Below, piece by piece: positions 31,108 to 40,744 of a stretch of DNA of 64,000 bases; position 1 is the first letter of the stretch; the number at the start of each line of letters is the position of its first letter. The position numbers and the translations under genes are program-made. Origin of the DNA: Mycobacterium yunnanensis (GTDB taxonomy: Bacteria > Actinomycetota > Actinomycetes > Mycobacteriales > Mycobacteriaceae); contig NZ_JACKVK010000005.1 in NCBI RefSeq assembly GCF_025823185.1, positions 496,001 to 560,000 of the forward strand. Direction: 5' to 3'. The notes beneath the pieces were generated by a model. The model had not been told where the DNA came from and did no database searches. It worked only from the letters and a program-made list of their open reading frames with translations.

Positions 31108-31530
31108 CTAAGCGATGAACCGCGCCCGCACGTCGGGTGCCGGGAGCGCACACGAGTCAACCCTGCCGAAGACGCGATAGCGAATCGCTGCGAAGCGGTC
31201 GTATAGTCCGTCGCGAACCGGTGCCGGCACCACCCGTGCCACGGACCCGAGCGCCTTCCACGGACCGCCAAGATAATCGGCGACGTGCAGCGCGGCCGCC
31301 GAGCGCACCGTCACGCGTTCATCCGCCTGATCCGGGTTCTCGACGTAGACGACCGAGTCCACGCCTGCCAACTCGGGATGGCGTCGTAGTACCGCCTGGC
31401 CAAAGTCGCTGTCGAGAGCGGCGAAGCGCATGTTGCCTCGCCGGTCCACCCGGAGCACGAACTGCACGGCGCCGTCACAGAAGCCGCACGTACCGTCGTA
31501 CAGCAGGACGGGTTGCCCGTTAGTCGTCAT
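31108..31530 (-). CDS. DCC-family thiol-disulfide oxidoreductase-like protein
   Basis: 140 residues from ATG 31530, with GGAGG then GGAGC upstream on the minus strand. The N-terminus carries the signature of the DCC family (DUF393), YDGTCGFCDGAVQFVLRVD: a CxxC pair in a thioredoxin-like fold. A second conserved stretch is MRFAALDSDFGQAVLRRHP. Members are predicted redox proteins with few studied cases. The C-terminal part (VPAPVRDGLYDRFAAIRYRVFGR) is the family's usual amphipathic end. It lies downstream of the DUF4383 gene, about 40 bp away on the same strand. Confidence 0.88.
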   Translation of the reverse strand: MTTNGQPVLLYDGTCGFCDGAVQFVLRVDRRGNMRFAALDSDFGQAVLRRHPELAGVDSVVYVENPDQADERVTVRSAAALHVADYLGGPWKALGSVARVVPAPVRDGLYDRFAAIRYRVFGRVDSCALPAPDVRARFIA

Positions 31531-31571
31531 CGGAGTGCTCCCTTCACCTCCGGTGTACCCCTGCGCCAGCG

Positions 31572-32066
31572 TTACTGCACGCGACCCCGGCGGTCGGCGG
31601 CGGCACGGCTCGACGTGCCGGTCGAGCGGTTCGCTCGCGACCCGAGCAGCAGACCCAGCGCGATCATGCCCAGGGCGAGGGCCAGGTGCAGCCAGTTGTC
31701 CGCGGTGTTCAGCGGCACGAAGTTGGCGGGGCCGTCGCGGTCGATCGCCAGCCCGTAGACGAAGAGCACCAGATAGATCGCGCCACCGCCCAGCAAGTAG
31801 ATCCGTGACCGCGGGACGGAACGGGCCAGCAGGATTCCGGCCACTCCGAAGACCAGATGCACCACGTTGTGGAGGATGGACACGTTGAACACGCCCAGGA
31901 GCATCGCCCCCGAGTGGTGGCCGGCGGCCGTCATCGTGTCGTAGTTGGTCGTCACGCCCGGCACGAAGCCGAGCACCCCCACCAGGAGGAACACCGCCCC
32001 TACCGCCAGGGTCGCGATCTGAATCGGGGTCTTCGCCGTGCCGGCGCCCCTGTTGGTGGCTGTCAT
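31572..32066 (-). CDS. DUF4383 membrane protein
   Basis: 164 residues with four membrane segments: residues about 18-38, 55-80, 88-105 and 122-140. The sequence between segments 1 and 2 (PGVTTNYDTMTAAGHHSGA) and the motif VSILHNVVHLVFGVAGI are hallmarks of DUF4383. The conserved His residues could bind metal or heme, but this is not shown. A basic, Ser/Arg-rich tail faces the cytoplasm. It is followed by the DCC-family gene, so an envelope redox role is conceivable but unproven. Confidence 0.85.
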   Translation of the reverse strand: MTATNRGAGTAKTPIQIATLAVGAVFLLVGVLGFVPGVTTNYDTMTAAGHHSGAMLLGVFNVSILHNVVHLVFGVAGILLARSVPRSRIYLLGGGAIYLVLFVYGLAIDRDGPANFVPLNTADNWLHLALALGMIALGLLLGSRANRSTGTSSRAAADRRGRVQ

Positions 32067-32128
32067 CGCCGTCCTCTCGTGTCGTCGTGAGAGGGGCCGG
32101 TACCCGCCGGTTGGGGCTCCAAACGAGC

Positions 32129-33268
32129 CTAGGCCGAGAGGCTTCGTGCAATGACGAGGCGCTGAATTTGGTTGGTGCCCTCGAAGATCTGCGTGATCTT
32201 GGCCTCGCGCATGTAGCGCTCCACGCGGTAGTCGCGGGTGTATCCCGCCCCGCCGAGAACCTGCACGGCATCGGTGGTGACCTTCATCGCCGCGTCGGTG
32301 GCGACCATCTTCGCGATGCTGGCCTGCGTCGAGTAGGACTGACCCAGGTCGCGGCGCCGTGCGGCGTCGAGATAGGTGGCCCGGGCACTTCCCACCGCCG
32401 CGGCCATGTCGGCGAGCAGGAAGCCCAGACCTTGATGGTCGATGATCTTGCGGCCGAAGGTCGTTCGCTCGTTGGCGTAGCGACTCGCGTCGTCCAACGC
32501 AGCCTGCGCGATGCCGGTCGCGACCGCGGCGATGCCCAACCGGCCGGCGTCGAGAGCGCTGAAGGCGATCTGCAACCCTTGGCCCTCGGCGCCGATGCGT
32601 CGGTCGGATTCGATCACCGCGTCGTCGTAGAACGCCGTCGTCGTCGGAATGGCCGCCAGGCCCATCTTCTCCTCGGGCTTGCCGAAGCTGAGGCCAGGCA
32701 GGTCACCGGGAACCAGGAAGCAGGAGATGCCTCGCGATCCCTCACCGGTTCGGGCGAACAGCGTGTAGAAGTCGGCGACCCCACCGTGGGTGATCCACGA
32801 CTTGGTCCCGGACAACCGGTACCCGCCGTCGACCGGTGCCGCCGCACACCGCAGCGCGGCGGCATCCGACCCGGCTTGCGGCTCGGAGAGGCTGTATGCG
32901 CCGATCGTGTTGCCCGACAACATGTCCGGTAACCAGCGCTGCTTCTGCTCCTCGGTGCCGAAGGCGAGCAGGGGGTGCGACGAGAGGCTGTGGACGCTGA
33001 CCGCGACCGCGACGGCCGCCCAGCGCGCGGCGAGCTCCTCGAGCACCTGCAGGTAGACCTCGTAGGGCTGCCCGCCGCCACCCCATTCCTCCGGCTGAGG
33101 CAGGCTCAGCAATCCCGCGGCGCCGAGCTGGGCGAAGACGCCGTCGGGGTAGGTCTCGGTGCGCTCGTGACCGTCGACGATGGGGTCCAGGAGCTTGTCG
33201 GCGACGTCGCGGGTGAGCGCGATCAGCTCAGAGGCGTCCTGGGAGGGCAGCAAGCGGTCGACCGGCAT
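32129..33268 (-). CDS. Acyl-CoA dehydrogenase (FadE family)
   Basis: 379 residues, the normal length for a homotetrameric short/medium-chain acyl-CoA dehydrogenase. AGGAGATG lies just upstream of the ATG. FAD/substrate motifs: YSLSEPQAGSDAAAL and KSWITHGG. The catalytic base is Glu363 in ITQIFEGTNQIQR, the usual position in short-chain and butyryl-CoA enzymes. The C-terminal helical segment QVLGGAGYTRDYRVERYMREAK is typical. It forms the 2,3-double bond of an acyl-CoA, passing electrons to ETF. There is no adjacent hydratase or thiolase, so the pathway is not defined by context. Confidence 0.93.
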   Translation of the reverse strand: MPVDRLLPSQDASELIALTRDVADKLLDPIVDGHERTETYPDGVFAQLGAAGLLSLPQPEEWGGGGQPYEVYLQVLEELAARWAAVAVAVSVHSLSSHPLLAFGTEEQKQRWLPDMLSGNTIGAYSLSEPQAGSDAAALRCAAAPVDGGYRLSGTKSWITHGGVADFYTLFARTGEGSRGISCFLVPGDLPGLSFGKPEEKMGLAAIPTTTAFYDDAVIESDRRIGAEGQGLQIAFSALDAGRLGIAAVATGIAQAALDDASRYANERTTFGRKIIDHQGLGFLLADMAAAVGSARATYLDAARRRDLGQSYSTQASIAKMVATDAAMKVTTDAVQVLGGAGYTRDYRVERYMREAKITQIFEGTNQIQRLVIARSLSA

Positions 33269-33314
33269 GGTTGCATCTCCTAGTTTCGGAACGCACTCAC
33301 CATATCGCCGGGTC

Positions 33315-33683
33315 TCACGCAGGCGGAATGAGGACCGTCCAGAGGTCGGTGATGACCCCGTCGGCGATCACGGCAGCGTCGAAGCCCGTCATCTGTTCCG
33401 CGCCGTTCGAGTCGACCAGGCGCCACGCCAGGTAGCCGAAGCCGGGCAGCTCGTGGACGGGGCCGGCCGCCTCGAACTGGAGATCGCCGATGCCCGCTTG
33501 CAGGCCAACGCATTTGGCCTCTAGGCCGGCGTGCCCGACGGTCACCCCTTCGGCGTCGGTCCACCGCACCTCGGCGGCATAGGTACGTAGCGTGGCGGCG
33601 CGACGCTTCTCGGCGTCGCGTTCGTTGAACACCGCCATCAGGTTGTCGTGCATCAGCGTCTCGATGGAGCCCGTCGCGGCCAC
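33315..33683 (-). CDS. SnoaL/NTF2-like protein
   Basis: 122 residues from GTG 33683, preceded by a strong ribosome site (GGAGGAG, 4 nt spacing). The pattern of an N-terminal helix (LMHDNLMAVFNERDAEKRR), then strands with RWTDAEGVTVGHAGL and a curved sheet ending TGFDAAVIADGVITDLWTVL, fits the NTF2/SnoaL cone fold. That fold is used by polyketide cyclases, ketosteroid isomerases and binding proteins. No Asp/Tyr dyad can be assigned confidently, so enzymatic activity is uncertain. A palindrome lies in its promoter. Confidence 0.8.
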   Translation of the reverse strand: MAATGSIETLMHDNLMAVFNERDAEKRRAATLRTYAAEVRWTDAEGVTVGHAGLEAKCVGLQAGIGDLQFEAAGPVHELPGFGYLAWRLVDSNGAEQMTGFDAAVIADGVITDLWTVLIPPA

Positions 33684-33704
33684 TGTTCTCCTCCAGGTCT
33701 GGGA

Positions 33705-33717
33705 TTCTGTAACAGAA
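33705..33717. promoter_or_regulatory. Palindromic site in the promoter of the SnoaL-like gene
   Basis: TTCTGT and ACAGAA form a perfect 6-bp inverted repeat around one base. It lies between a TATA-like -10 (TTATAT on the minus strand, near 33720) and the ribosome site of the SnoaL-like gene. The position would block transcription, so a repressor site is plausible. The cognate regulator is unknown. Confidence 0.5.
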
Positions 33718-33737
33718 CATATAAAACCACGTCACCG

Positions 33738-34598
33738 TCAGTCCCGGGAGACCACCACCAGGGCCGCCATCACCAGTGCGATGCCGACCACCTCGGCGAC
33801 CGTCGGGCGCTGTGCCAGGGCGACGGCACCGACGATGGCTGCCGTCGCGGGCAGGAGGGCGAGCAGCAGCGCGAACCGGGCCCGCCCCACCCGCCTCAGC
33901 ACCACCTGGTCGAGCCCGTACGGCACCGCCGTCGACAGCACGCCCACCGCAGCGCCCAGCGCCCAGGTGCGCGGGTCGGCGAACACCGAGGCGTCGTGGA
34001 GCACCTGACGGGCCAGCAGCGGCGCTGCAAGCACGACGGCCGCCACCGCCATCCCGATGGCGAGTGAGTCCAGACCCGAGCCCGCGTCGGCGACCCGTTT
34101 GCCGAGCAGAATGTAGCCGGCCCACAATGCCGCGGCGACCAACGCGAACGCGACACCCGCGGGGTCGGCGTCGAGCTGCACCCCGGCCGCCAGCGCCACC
34201 CCGGCGGCCGCGAGGACGACGGCGACGACGTCGGTGGCCCGTCGCGAACCCAGCACGGCCACGGCGATCGGACCGACGAACTCGACGGCCACCGCGGTGC
34301 CAAGCGGGATGCGGTCGATGGCCTCGAAGAACGCGACGTTCATTCCCACCGTGACGACACCGAAGCCGCCGGCGACGGCGATCGACCGGCGCGTCCAGTC
34401 GCCACGCCACGGTCGCCGCCAGACGACGAGCGCGACGGCCGCCGCCGCCGCTCGCAACCAGGCCACGGCCATCGGATCGGTGGTCTGAAACAGGAACACT
34501 CCGACCGCGGCGCCCACGTACTGCGATACGGCGCCGACGACGAAGAACAGCGGCACCGACCACCCGGGAACGGCTCTGAAGTCAGTCCCGATGGTCAC
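33738..34598 (-). CDS. EamA/RhtA-type transporter
   Basis: 286 residues from GTG 34598, with about ten membrane segments in two repeated halves, the layout of drug/metabolite (EamA) exporters. The second half contains AVLSTAVPYGLDQVVLRRV in reverse-repeat position, similar to threonine/homoserine exporters (RhtA group): VGVLSTAVPYGLDQ and LALLPATAAIVG are typical. It begins 3 bp after the pntB stop on the same strand, so it is probably the last gene of the prsW-pntA-pntB transcript. Export of an amino acid or other small metabolite is inferred. Confidence 0.88.
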   Translation of the reverse strand: MTIGTDFRAVPGWSVPLFFVVGAVSQYVGAAVGVFLFQTTDPMAVAWLRAAAAAVALVVWRRPWRGDWTRRSIAVAGGFGVVTVGMNVAFFEAIDRIPLGTAVAVEFVGPIAVAVLGSRRATDVVAVVLAAAGVALAAGVQLDADPAGVAFALVAAALWAGYILLGKRVADAGSGLDSLAIGMAVAAVVLAAPLLARQVLHDASVFADPRTWALGAAVGVLSTAVPYGLDQVVLRRVGRARFALLLALLPATAAIVGAVALAQRPTVAEVVGIALVMAALVVVSRD

Positions 34599-34601
34599 GT
34601 C

Positions 34602-36044
34602 CTAGCGGCTGAGCGCGGCGGACTCCAGGGCCGAGTTGATCGCGTCGACCCGGTCTTTGGCGTCGCCGAAGAGCATCTGGGTGTTCTCGCGGAAGAACAG
34701 CGGGTTCTGCACGCCGGCGTACCCCGAGGCCATGGAGCGCTTGAAGACGATGACGTTCTCGGCGTTCCACACCGTGAGGACGGGCATGCCTGCGATGGGG
34801 CTGCTCGGATCCTCCGACGCGGCCGGGTTGACCGTGTCGTTGGCGCCGATCACCAGGACCACCGACGTGTCGTCGAAGTCGTCGTTGATCTCGTCCATCT
34901 CCAGCACGATGTCGTAGGGCACCTTGGCCTCGGCCAGGAGCACGTTCATGTGACCGGGCAGGCGACCCGCGACGGGGTGGATGCCGAAGCGGACGTTCAC
35001 CCCGCGGTCGCGGAGCTTGCGGGTCAGGTCGGCGACGCCGTACTGCGCCTGAGCGACGGCCATGCCGTAACCGGGGGTGATGATCACCGAGCTCGCCGAG
35101 CTGAGCAGTTCTGCGGCCCCCTCGGCGTTGATCTCGCGGTGCTCGCCGTAGTCCTTGTCCTCCGCCGGGCCAGCCTCGATTCCGAAACCGCCCGCGATGA
35201 CCGAGATGAACGAGCGGTTCATGGCCTTGCACATGATGTAGGACAGGTAGGCACCGGAGGAGCCGACGAGCGCGCCGGTCACGATCAGGAGGTCGTTGGA
35301 CAGCAGGAAGCCCGACGCCGCCGCGGCCCAGCCGGAGTAGCTGTTGAGCATCGAGACCACCACCGGCATGTCGCCACCGCCGATGGAGGCGACCAGGTGC
35401 CAGCCGAGCACCAGTGCGAGCACGGTGACGGCGATCAGCAGCCACAGCTGCGGGCTGATGACGAACCACACCGTGAGTGCGAAGAACACCACCACGGCGC
35501 CGACGTTGAGGACGTTCTTGCCCGGCAGCATCAACGGGGTGGACTTGATGCGCGCGGAGAGCTTGAGGTTGGCCACGATCGACCCCGTGAACGTGACGGC
35601 GCCGATGAACACGCCGATGAAGACCTCGGCGGAGTGGATGCCCAGCAGACCTTGGCCGTCGAGCACGGCGGCTTCGGCGCCGGTGGGGTCACCCTCGACG
35701 TGCAGGTAGCCGTTCCAGCCGACCAGCACCGCGGCCAGGCCTACGAAGGAGTGCAGCAGCGCGATCAGCTCGGGCATGCCCGTCATCTCCACGACGCGGG
35801 CGCGCCACAGGCCGATCGCGGCACCGATTGCCATCGCGGCGACCAGCAGGCCGATGCCAAGCGGCTCGATGTGACGGGAGATCGCCAGCGCGATGGTGGC
35901 GACCAGCGCCACGGTCATGCCCGCGATGCCGAAGCTGTTGCCCGAGCGCGAGGTCTCGTGCTTGGACAGTCCGGCCAGCGCCATGATGAACAGCAGTGCC
36001 GCGACGACGTAGGCGGCCGTCGCCGCAGTTTCCAGGGTGAACAC
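34602..36044 (-). CDS. pntB: NAD(P) transhydrogenase subunit beta
   Basis: 480 residues from GTG 36044. It couples proton entry to hydride transfer from NADH to NADP+, supplying NADPH. The N-terminal two thirds hold about eight to nine membrane helices (domain II). The C-terminal 190 residues form the NADP-binding domain [22 protein letters not shown], then [20 protein letters not shown], and [14 protein letters not shown]. The [15 protein letters not shown] loop appears as [17 protein letters not shown]. It follows pntA by 4 bp, giving the two-gene alpha/beta form. Confidence 0.96.
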   Translation of the reverse strand: MFTLETAATAAYVVAALLFIMALAGLSKHETSRSGNSFGIAGMTVALVATIALAISRHIEPLGIGLLVAAMAIGAAIGLWRARVVEMTGMPELIALLHSFVGLAAVLVGWNGYLHVEGDPTGAEAAVLDGQGLLGIHSAEVFIGVFIGAVTFTGSIVANLKLSARIKSTPLMLPGKNVLNVGAVVVFFALTVWFVISPQLWLLIAVTVLALVLGWHLVASIGGGDMPVVVSMLNSYSGWAAAASGFLLSNDLLIVTGALVGSSGAYLSYIMCKAMNRSFISVIAGGFGIEAGPAEDKDYGEHREINAEGAAELLSSASSVIITPGYGMAVAQAQYGVADLTRKLRDRGVNVRFGIHPVAGRLPGHMNVLLAEAKVPYDIVLEMDEINDDFDDTSVVLVIGANDTVNPAASEDPSSPIAGMPVLTVWNAENVIVFKRSMASGYAGVQNPLFFRENTQMLFGDAKDRVDAINSALESAALSR

Positions 36045-36048
36045 GGTG

Positions 36049-37575
36049 CTAGCTCCTCGAGAACATGGCGAGCATGCGGCGAGTCACCGCGAAGCCACCG
36101 AAGACGTTGATGCTGGCCAGCAGGATCGCTACGAAGGCCAAGGAGGTGATGACGGGATCGCCGTGCCCGATCTGCAGTAGCGCGCCGACGACGATGATGC
36201 CGGAGATCGCGTTGGTGACCGACATCAGCGGCGTGTGCAGCGCGTGGTGCACGTGCCCGATGACGTAGTAGCCGATCACGATTGCCAGCGCGAACACCGT
36301 CAGGTGCACCTGCAGTGCGGCCGGGGAGAGCGCGATGAGGACGAACAGCACCGCGGCCGCGGCGAAGGTGAGGCCCAGCCGGCGGCCGGCGCTCATCGGC
36401 TCCTTGACGGGCTTGGCCGCGACGGGCGCAGCCGCGGCGGCGGCGGCCGGGGCGGCCGACACCTGTACCGGCGGTGGCGGCCAGGTGATCTCGCCCTCGC
36501 GCACCACGGTCACCGACCGCTGCACCACATCCTGGAAATCGAGTCGAAGTTCGCCGTCCTTCTCCGGGGTGAGCAGCTTGAGCAGGTTGACCAGGTTGGT
36601 GCCGTAGAGCTGCGACGCGGTCGCGGGCAGCCGCCCGGCGAGGTCGGTGTAGCCGATGATCGTCACCCCGTTGTCGGTGACGACCGCCTGATCCTTGACC
36701 GTGCCCTCGACGTTGCCGCCGTTGGCCGCGGCCATGTCCACGATGACGCTGCCCGGCTTCATCGAGGCCACCATCTCGGCGGTGATGATGCGCGGTGCGG
36801 GCCTGCCGGGGATGAGCGCGGTGGTGATGACGATGTCGACGTCGCCGGCCTGCTCGGCGTAGAGCGCCGCCTCGCGGGCCTTGTAGTCCTCGCCCATCTC
36901 CTTGGCGTAGCCGGTGGCCGACACCTCGGCGGCCTCCGGGTCGACGTAGAGGTATTCACCACCAAGGGACTTCACTTGGTCGGCCACCTCGGGCCGAGGG
37001 TCGGTGGCGCGCACGACCGCGCCCATGCTGCCTGCGGCGCCGATGGCGGCCAGCCCGGCCACGCCTGCGCCGACGACGAGCACCTTGGCCGGTGGGACCT
37101 TGCCCGCCGCGGTCACCTGCCCGGTGAAGAACCGGCCGAAGGCGTGCGCGGCTTCGACGACGGCGCGATAGCCGGCGATGTTGGCCATCGAGGACAGCAC
37201 GTCCAGCGACTGGGCACGGGAGATGCGGGGGACGGCGTCCATTGCCAGCACCGTCACGGGCCGGGCGGACAACGCCTCGAGGAGTTCGGGCTTCAGCGCC
37301 GGCGAGATGAGGCTGACGAGCGTCGCACCGTCCCGAAGCGCGCCGATCTCGTCGTCGGACGGCGCGTTGACCTTGAGGACCACCTCGGAGCTCCAGGGGT
37401 CCCCGACGCTGGCGCCCGCGTCGAGGTAGGCGGCGTTGGAGAAGCTCGACGCTTCGCCGGCGCCGGACTCTACGACGACGGAGTAACCCAGTTTGAGGAG
37501 CTGGCCGACGGTCTGCGGTGTGGCGGCGACGCGCGTCTCACCCGCGTGAGACTCGCGTGGGATCCCGATCTGCAT
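36049..37575 (-). CDS. pntA: NAD(P) transhydrogenase subunit alpha, fused form
   Basis: 508 residues from ATG 37575 ([17 protein letters not shown]). The NAD-binding domain I covers about 1-370, with [25 protein letters not shown] Rossmann motif and [11 protein letters not shown]. An Ala/Pro-rich linker near 395-415 is followed by three to four membrane helices (about 420-505). The length equals E. coli PntA (about 510), so this is the single-chain alpha subunit. As I recall, M. tuberculosis has it split as pntAa and pntAb. The gene lies between prsW and pntB on the same strand with 20 bp and 4 bp gaps. Confidence 0.95.
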   Translation of the reverse strand: MQIGIPRESHAGETRVAATPQTVGQLLKLGYSVVVESGAGEASSFSNAAYLDAGASVGDPWSSEVVLKVNAPSDDEIGALRDGATLVSLISPALKPELLEALSARPVTVLAMDAVPRISRAQSLDVLSSMANIAGYRAVVEAAHAFGRFFTGQVTAAGKVPPAKVLVVGAGVAGLAAIGAAGSMGAVVRATDPRPEVADQVKSLGGEYLYVDPEAAEVSATGYAKEMGEDYKAREAALYAEQAGDVDIVITTALIPGRPAPRIITAEMVASMKPGSVIVDMAAANGGNVEGTVKDQAVVTDNGVTIIGYTDLAGRLPATASQLYGTNLVNLLKLLTPEKDGELRLDFQDVVQRSVTVVREGEITWPPPPVQVSAAPAAAAAAAPVAAKPVKEPMSAGRRLGLTFAAAAVLFVLIALSPAALQVHLTVFALAIVIGYYVIGHVHHALHTPLMSVTNAISGIIVVGALLQIGHGDPVITSLAFVAILLASINVFGGFAVTRRMLAMFSRS

Positions 37576-37595
37576 CCGAAGAGTCTCGCATTTGC

Positions 37596-38687
37596 TCAAC
37601 GTGTCGTTGCGCACACCTCGGCCGACGCGATGCGGTCCAGCGCCCACCGCTGCTGTGCCGCCACTGCCTTCTTGACGGTTCGCCCGCCCGCTCGGCGGGC
37701 CCGCCGACGCAGTGCGCGGCGTCGACGTGCGGTGGGCAGCGAGTCCAGCACCGCCGCGTCCACCCCGGCCAGGGGCATGTCATCGCGGCCCAGCGCGATG
37801 CGGTCGACGACCCGCCGACGCTCGTAGCGCAGCAGGAGGAGCACCGCGGTCACGAAGACGGCGATGTTGACGGCGAACTTCCACCACACGCTGGGCACGG
37901 GACCGTCCCAGACGAAGTGCATGAACGACGCGGAGAAGAAGAGCACCCCGGCCACGCTTACCCGACGTAGCCGGCACCAGCCGACGTCGTTGGCGAACGT
38001 CGGTAGTAGCAGCAGTACGCCCACGGCCGCCAACCCGGTGTAGGCCCAGTGCGCTGGGACCGCGGTGATCGCACGCACCAGCAGGCTGCCACCGGCTCCG
38101 CTGGTGTCGGAGTCCAAGCTGCCGATGGCCTCGTTGGTGGCGTAGGTGAGGTCTTCGGCGATGTCGAAGCCGAAGCCGACGAACATGCCGACGAGCAGCG
38201 CGTGGGAGATGCGGTTGAAGGACGACGCGCACAGCACCAGGACGACGGCGGCGCACATCGCCTTGGCGGCCTCCTCGACGAAGGGCGCGGTCAGTGCGGC
38301 CGACCAGTCGGCGTAGACGTCCGGCGGCAGGTAGCGGGCCCAGATCTGCCCGAGTTGGTCGTTGCCCAGCATGGCCATCGCCAGCGCGGTACTGGCGCCT
38401 AGCGCCGAACCGGCCACCAGGCCCTGCTTGTAGGGCCGCACGGTGCGGAACGGATCGCAGACGAACATCAGCCACAGCAGGAACGCCATCAGCGCCAACC
38501 ACGCGGGCGCCAGGACGAGTTGCGCGTCGAGCGTCTCGTGGAAGGCCTGGCCGTAGTCGTTGAGCACCGACAGGATGCCGGCCAGCAGCGCCGCCGCGTA
38601 CAGCCAGAAGACCCACGATTCGGGGCGGTAGACGACGGCGGGTCGCGACGTGACGCCGCGGGGCGGGTCGAGGAGTTCGGCGGTCAT
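37596..38687 (-). CDS. PrsW-family intramembrane metalloprotease
   Basis: 363 residues with about eight membrane segments. Three motifs of the family are visible: [11 protein letters not shown] with Glu138-Glu139; [12 protein letters not shown], which supplies the second acidic site; and FMHFVWDG, the His-containing helix. PrsW cleaves anti-sigma factors inside the membrane in Bacillus. Here the sigma-factor pathway is unknown, although a SigF-type sigma gene lies 2 kb away. A long basic C-terminal tail ([15 protein letters not shown]) is cytoplasmic. Its ATG overlaps the stop of the upstream gene by 4 bp, and pntA follows 20 bp later. Confidence 0.9.
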   Translation of the reverse strand: MTAELLDPPRGVTSRPAVVYRPESWVFWLYAAALLAGILSVLNDYGQAFHETLDAQLVLAPAWLALMAFLLWLMFVCDPFRTVRPYKQGLVAGSALGASTALAMAMLGNDQLGQIWARYLPPDVYADWSAALTAPFVEEAAKAMCAAVVLVLCASSFNRISHALLVGMFVGFGFDIAEDLTYATNEAIGSLDSDTSGAGGSLLVRAITAVPAHWAYTGLAAVGVLLLLPTFANDVGWCRLRRVSVAGVLFFSASFMHFVWDGPVPSVWWKFAVNIAVFVTAVLLLLRYERRRVVDRIALGRDDMPLAGVDAAVLDSLPTARRRRALRRRARRAGGRTVKKAVAAQQRWALDRIASAEVCATTR

Positions 38688-39223
38688 GACTGCTCCCTGG
38701 AGAACGGCGCGACGACGTCGGCGATGGCGGGGGTCGAGCGACCGCTGCTGCCGAGCGCAATCACCGAGAGCATGACGTCGCCGTCGGACAGATAGGCGCA
38801 GGTTCCGGTGGCCTGGTCGGTGAGCGCCACGCAGGTGTCGCCCGACAGCGATCCGTCGGCGGTGGCGACGCGGCCACCGTCGAGGGTGGTGTGGACGTCG
38901 CCCACGCGGTTGGACCGCATCAGCCGTCGCGCGACGGCGTCGGGGTCGCGGCCGTCGAGGTCGTAGACCTGGACGAATACGGCACCATCGTCACCGCGCA
39001 GGATGGCTTGGTCGCCGAGATCCTGAACCTGCCAGCCGTCGGGCGCGACGATGGCGACCGCCGCTCCCGCCACACTCGTCAACGTCATGGCGTCGGTGGA
39101 TTGGGCGGACTCCCACTCCTTCTCCGGCAACCACGAGTTGACCAGGGTCGGTATCCCCGGCACGGCCAGCAAACCCAGGGCCAAGGCCAGAGCCGGTCCC
39201 CGTTGCACGAGCTTCGTCCCCAC
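38684..39223 (-). CDS. Membrane-anchored protein of unknown function
   Basis: 179 residues. One N-terminal membrane segment (ALALALGLLAVPGIPTLV, about 11-28) leaves the rest outside the membrane. The exported part has beta-rich stretches (GWQVQDLGDQAILRGDDGAVFVQVYDL) and two Cys residues (GDTCVALTDQATGTCAYL) that could form a disulfide. I do not recognise the family. It overlaps the PrsW gene by 4 bp, so the two are co-translated. It might be a PrsW substrate or accessory protein, but that is inference from position only. Confidence 0.75.
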   Translation of the reverse strand: MGTKLVQRGPALALALGLLAVPGIPTLVNSWLPEKEWESAQSTDAMTLTSVAGAAVAIVAPDGWQVQDLGDQAILRGDDGAVFVQVYDLDGRDPDAVARRLMRSNRVGDVHTTLDGGRVATADGSLSGDTCVALTDQATGTCAYLSDGDVMLSVIALGSSGRSTPAIADVVAPFSREQS

Positions 39224-39288
39224 GATCGGTCAATGTAGTGCCACGACGGCGACCGCGCTCGGCAATTGACGGGTACGTCAAGCGCGTG

Positions 39289-40293
39289 TCACAGCCAATC
39301 CCTCCGCCGGAACATCACGTACAGGATCGCCACCAGCAGCACGATGACCGCCGAGCTGGCGACGAAGCCCGCCACCGTGTTGATCCCCGGGTATTCGACG
39401 TTCTGGCCGTAGAAGCCGGTGACCGCGGTCGGGACGGCGATGATCGCCGCCCACCCCGTCAGCTTCTTCATCACGGTGTTCAGCCGTGCGTCCTGCAGCG
39501 ACAGGTTGGTCTCGAACACGGTGGTGACCATGTCGCGAAGCGATTCCGTCCACTCCGAGGCCCGCAGCACGTGGTCGTAGAGGTCGTCGTAGAGCGGGTT
39601 GAGCTCCGGTGAGGTCTTGGAGTCGAGCCGTCGCGTCTTGATGGCGCTGACGACTTCTCGCATCGGCAGCACCACGCGGCGCAGTTCGACCAGATCCTTG
39701 CGGTAGCGAAACGTGCGGCGCTGCAGTCCACGGCGGGGACCGCTCTCGTCGAACAATTCGTCCTCGAGCGACTCGATGCCGTCGTCGAGGGTCTGCACGG
39801 CGTCGAAGTGGCCGTCGACCACGACGTCGAGCAGACCGTGCACCAGTGCCGCCACGCCGTACTGCTGCCCGCCGAGCTCGTCGAACCGCTGGGAGACCTC
39901 GTCCATGGCGAAACCCGGATCGTCGCCGGCCAGCGGGGGTAGGCGCACGGTGATGAGACCGTGCGGCAGCACGAACGCCGAGATGCGGTGCTTCACCAAC
40001 GTCGACGTCGAGTCGTCGACGGGGTCGAGCATCTGAATGGCGTAGACGGTGAAGAACGTGTGCGTGCGGTAGACCGTCGCCTTGGTGCGCTCGTTGGGCG
40101 CCGTCGCGTCCTCGACCGCCCACACGTTGAGGCTGAGTTCCTTCGCCAACGCCATGAGCGTCTCGTGGTCCGGGTCGTAGACGTCGGCCCACACCAGGGT
40201 GTCCTCGGAGCTCAGGCAGTCGGAGATGGCGGAGAACGTGAAGCCCTCCACCGGTTTGCCGTCGACCCACATCCGTCCGCGCACCTCGGTCAT
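39289..40293 (-). CDS. CorA-like divalent cation channel with altered GMN motif
   Basis: 334 residues from ATG 40293; longer upstream starts would add unrelated sequence. The large cytoplasmic domain and long helix (ELFDESGPRRGLQRRTFRYRK... LYDDLYDHVLRASEW) lead to two C-terminal membrane segments and the basic tail RRRDWL, the usual CorA plan. The pore-entry signature normally reads YGMN; here it is YGQN (Gly296-Gln297-Asn298). CorA proteins carry Mg2+, Co2+ or Ni2+; GMN variants occur in some ZntB and divergent CorA members, so ion choice is uncertain. It has no obvious operon partners. Confidence 0.88.
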   Translation of the reverse strand: MTEVRGRMWVDGKPVEGFTFSAISDCLSSEDTLVWADVYDPDHETLMALAKELSLNVWAVEDATAPNERTKATVYRTHTFFTVYAIQMLDPVDDSTSTLVKHRISAFVLPHGLITVRLPPLAGDDPGFAMDEVSQRFDELGGQQYGVAALVHGLLDVVVDGHFDAVQTLDDGIESLEDELFDESGPRRGLQRRTFRYRKDLVELRRVVLPMREVVSAIKTRRLDSKTSPELNPLYDDLYDHVLRASEWTESLRDMVTTVFETNLSLQDARLNTVMKKLTGWAAIIAVPTAVTGFYGQNVEYPGINTVAGFVASSAVIVLLVAILYVMFRRRDWL

Positions 40294-40390
40294 GGCGTCA
40301 TCATTGCGTAGTTGTCTGGCATCTCGGTTGGGCACCGATCCCGCAACGAGATTCACGGGCCCGATGCATTCGAATGGACGTGGCCCCACG

Positions 40391-40744
40391 ATGGCTGTCA
40401 TGAGCGTGGTGGTCGAACGGGGACTCGCACGATGTCCACGGTGCGTGGCCGTGGCCGACTACACCTTCGTCGAGTCCGGCCCCAATACGCTGTGTTACGA
40501 AGTGCAGTGCGGAAAGTGCGGGGAGGCCTACCGCGAGGTGCACACCCCGGTGGCACCGGCGTTCGCCGCCACCGCCGACGCGCTGGTGGTGTTGCCGCCG
40601 CCCGCTCGCCCGACGGCGCTGCAGCTGTTCGAACGACGGGTCGTGGCGTGGCTGCAGAGCGTGCGCGCCAAGATCGCATCCGTGCGCCACGGGCGAGGCC
40701 CCTCCCCGGTCGTCCAGGAAGGGGCCTCATCGGAGCGGGTCTAG
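40391..40744 (+). CDS. Small zinc-ribbon-like protein
   Basis: 117 residues from ATG 40391; ATG 40400 is an alternative. Two CxxC pairs, ARCPRCVAVADYTF and QCGKCGEAYRE, spaced 26 residues apart, suggest a zinc ribbon. The remainder is Pro-rich, then helical and basic (LQLFERRVVAWLQSVRAKI). No strong ribosome site is visible. The gene ends inside the tail of the convergent SigF-like gene (4 bp overlap). I do not recognise it; the Cys pattern and codon use support a real gene, but the start is uncertain. Confidence 0.6.
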   Translation: MAVMSVVVERGLARCPRCVAVADYTFVESGPNTLCYEVQCGKCGEAYREVHTPVAPAFAATADALVVLPPPARPTALQLFERRVVAWLQSVRAKIASVRHGRGPSPVVQEGASSERV

